DNA of 15,496 nt from assembly GCA_947629215.1 (NCBI GenBank), contig CANRCU010000024.1:1-15496 (forward strand). The letters are read 5' to 3'. Positions 13,843 to 15,496 of the stretch are shown one piece after another (within the stretch, counting starts at the first letter, position 1; each line of letters begins with the position of its first letter). The translations under genes and the position numbers were made by a program. The notes under the pieces were generated by a model that saw nothing but the letters and a program-made list of their open reading frames with translations, was not told where the DNA came from and did not search any database. The stretch comes from an uncultured Clostridia bacterium (lineage in GTDB: Bacteria > Bacillota > Clostridia > Lachnospirales > CAG-274).

Positions 13843-15496
13843 ATGACAAAATTTTCCAAAAGGCTCACTGCCCTTATGCTTGCGGCTGCAATAGCTGCGC
13901 CAAGCACGGTATGGGCGGACACGACCCCCGAGCCGGACTTATCGGCGCTGCGTGTAAGCGATGCTTTTGCGGAAAAACATCCCAACGGTATGTTTGAAGT
14001 GCTTGCGCCAAAAATTTCCACCAAAGAAGGGGAAGAATTTGACTTTTATGTTGTACGCCGCGGCGGTACGGAAGGTAAAGTCAGCATAGACATAAAGGCT
14101 GTGGAACTTTCCGCAAAATACGGGGAGGACTTTGTCCTTCAGGAAAAGGACGCTCTCGGATTTTATCACGACCTTAAAAAAAGCGAAGATAACCCCACTG
14201 TATTTGAAAGCCAAATAGAGGAGAACAAAGAAAAGGTGTTTACCACCGACAGAGTACTTTCCGGTGCGGCTGCTCAGCTTTACGAGCTTGAAAAAGAAGA
14301 GCTACCGTCGGGAGCTGCCGTAGAGCGTTCCGAAGATACAGCCGCCCCTGCCGTTATGAGCATAGACGAAGGTCTTGACGCAGAGAAAGAGACCCCCGTT
14401 GCGGACTATTCGGGCGATTATACTTCACCTCTTCATAAAATGCATGACGAAGCCACGGGCAAAAGCACCCCCAACTTTGATGACACGGGCAAACACGAGC
14501 TTGACCTTGACAGCTTTTTTGAACCCGACCAAGAAACAAAGGACGCCGCAAAAGCATATGCCGAAAGTTTTGCGGAAACGAAAGGCATTTCCTATACGAT
14601 GAACTTTGACGAGAGCGAAGCATATAAGACCCTCCGTGTGAAAATTCTTGACGATGATGTGTACGAAACACAGGAGCTGCTTTTATTTGCCATCTGTACC
14701 CCCACGGGCGGCAGCGAGCTTGGCTCACGCATAACAAGCAATATATATATTGACGATGACGAAAATGTGGAAAAATGTCGGGTAGGTTTTGAAAAAGACA
14801 GTTATCAGGGCTTTTCCGATGCGGAAGGCATTACCCTTAAACTGGTAAGACAGGGCAATATAAACGATTATCTCTCCGTTTATGTTTCCACCTTGGCAGA
14901 CACCGCAAAGGCAGACGAACACTATATACCCGTTATGGGCGATGTGAATTTTCTGCCCGGCGAAAAGGAAAAGAAAGTATATATACCCTTTATAAAAGAG
15001 GGTCTTGAAGGTCTGACGGACACCGTTGGTCTGGACATTACCGCAGAAACCGAGGACAATGCGGATATTGCCATAGGCAAGGCGCATATAGAGATACTGC
15101 CGTTTTCCAACAACGACAACAAAGCCCTTGTGAGCTATTCGGACAGCGTTTTCAGCCGTTTTGCCGAAAATCCCATGGACGATGGCAATTACAATATACA
15201 GCCTGCAAGCGCAAGCGACCGGTATTTTATTATGACCACACCGAACCACACCGACGGTGAGTTCTGCGCTTCCGTTTCGTTTAAATGTTTTCAGGATAAT
15301 GAACGTGAAATAACGGATACCATAGACCTTGTGGGTGTAGACCACATAGATTTACGCTGTGAATGTGACGAGTCCTCATCGACCAGTACTTACAGACTGA
15401 CCGGCAGCAATAAAAAAGTGGAATGGTTCGAAGGCGGTAAGGTAGATGAACCGAATAAGAGCATAGGACCGAATACCATGGCAAGCTACGGTCTCA
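13843..15496 (+). CDS. Secreted Calx-beta domain protein, C-terminus beyond the window
   Basis: At least 551 residues of a large exported protein; no stop occurs before the right edge. It has a classic signal peptide (FSKR, hydrophobic core, VWA then cleavage after Ala25). A first Calx-beta-like domain appears split. Its N-half lies at 52-100 (ISTKEGEEF, then AKYGEDF) and its C-half at about 255-307 (LRVKILDDDVYET, then IYIDDDE). Between them are about 150 acidic, low-complexity residues. A second Calx-beta domain lies at about 311-420 (VGFEKDSYQG, TLKLVRQG, ADEHYIPV). Residues from 421 on are unassigned. Calx-beta domains bind calcium and are common in bacterial adhesins, so a surface or matrix role is plausible. 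The ATG at 13843 has GGAAAGGA eight bases upstream and follows the kinase stop by 26 bases, so it is probably cotranscribed. Cell-wall anchoring cannot be judged from this part. Confidence 0.85.
   Translation, partial: MTKFSKRLTALMLAAAIAAPSTVWADTTPEPDLSALRVSDAFAEKHPNGMFEVLAPKISTKEGEEFDFYVVRRGGTEGKVSIDIKAVELSAKYGEDFVLQEKDALGFYHDLKKSEDNPTVFESQIEENKEKVFTTDRVLSGAAAQLYELEKEELPSGAAVERSEDTAAPAVMSIDEGLDAEKETPVADYSGDYTSPLHKMHDEATGKSTPNFDDTGKHELDLDSFFEPDQETKDAAKAYAESFAETKGISYTMNFDESEAYKTLRVKILDDDVYETQELLLFAICTPTGGSELGSRITSNIYIDDDENVEKCRVGFEKDSYQGFSDAEGITLKLVRQGNINDYLSVYVSTLADTAKADEHYIPVMGDVNFLPGEKEKKVYIPFIKEGLEGLTDTVGLDITAETEDNADIAIGKAHIEILPFSNNDNKALVSYSDSVFSRFAENPMDDGNYNIQPASASDRYFIMTTPNHTDGEFCASVSFKCFQDNEREITDTIDLVGVDHIDLRCECDESSSTSTYRLTGSNKKVEWFEGGKVDEPNKSIGPNTMASYGL

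Noticed and set aside
14725..15345. A 206-codon minus-strand open frame opposite the Calx-beta gene
   Set aside because: It is antisense to the secreted protein gene, hydrophobic only as a by-product of the opposite strand, and resembles no family.

Overview
The window reads as chromosomal DNA of a Firmicute of the class Clostridia, probably a gut-type member of the Lachnospiraceae/Oscillospiraceae. The reasons are strong AGGAG-type ribosome binding sites, heavy ATA isoleucine usage, BspA-type leucine-rich repeats, an Agr/LytTR-type two-component pair and a DUF1351 protein. This is inferred from gene content and style; no marker gene is present. I saw no rRNA, tRNA, CRISPR array, transposase or replication origin.

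Positions 1-8426 hold one leftward gene train of five: a vWA/DUF2201-type metallopeptidase-like protein (8426-6978), a leucine-rich-repeat protein fused to a DUF4132-like region (6854-4101), a MoxR-type AAA+ ATPase (4090-2585), a DUF1351 coiled-coil protein related to phage proteins (2557-1790), and a UvrD/PcrA-like superfamily I helicase (1774 to beyond the left edge). The last four are separated by only 10-27 bases and each has its own ribosome binding site. A sigma-70-like promoter lies at 8632-8604. MoxR plus vWA is a known chaperone-like pairing. Here it comes with a repeat-rich putative sensor, a DUF4132 region, a phage-type protein and a DNA helicase. This is the best candidate in the window for a poorly described system, possibly a conflict or genome-maintenance system, but that function is inference.

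Positions 8427-8916 are a divergent intergenic region with a promoter for each direction, a hairpin-forming stretch in the leftward leader and a perfect inverted repeat in the rightward leader. Rightward from there, 8917-11450 is a two-gene unit: a ribose-binding-protein-like lipoprotein whose stop overlaps the start of a membrane diguanylate cyclase with an extracytoplasmic sensor domain. No transporter genes accompany the lipoprotein, so it probably feeds ligand information to the cyclase and hence to c-di-GMP. The unit ends at a clear intrinsic terminator (11492-11525).

A second rightward unit starts at a near-consensus promoter (11611-11639). It encodes a LytTR response regulator (11722-12459), an AgrC-like GHKL histidine kinase overlapping it by 20 bases (12440-13816), and a large secreted Calx-beta protein (13843 to beyond the right edge). 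The two-component pair probably controls this or other surface proteins. No AgrB/AgrD peptide genes are visible.
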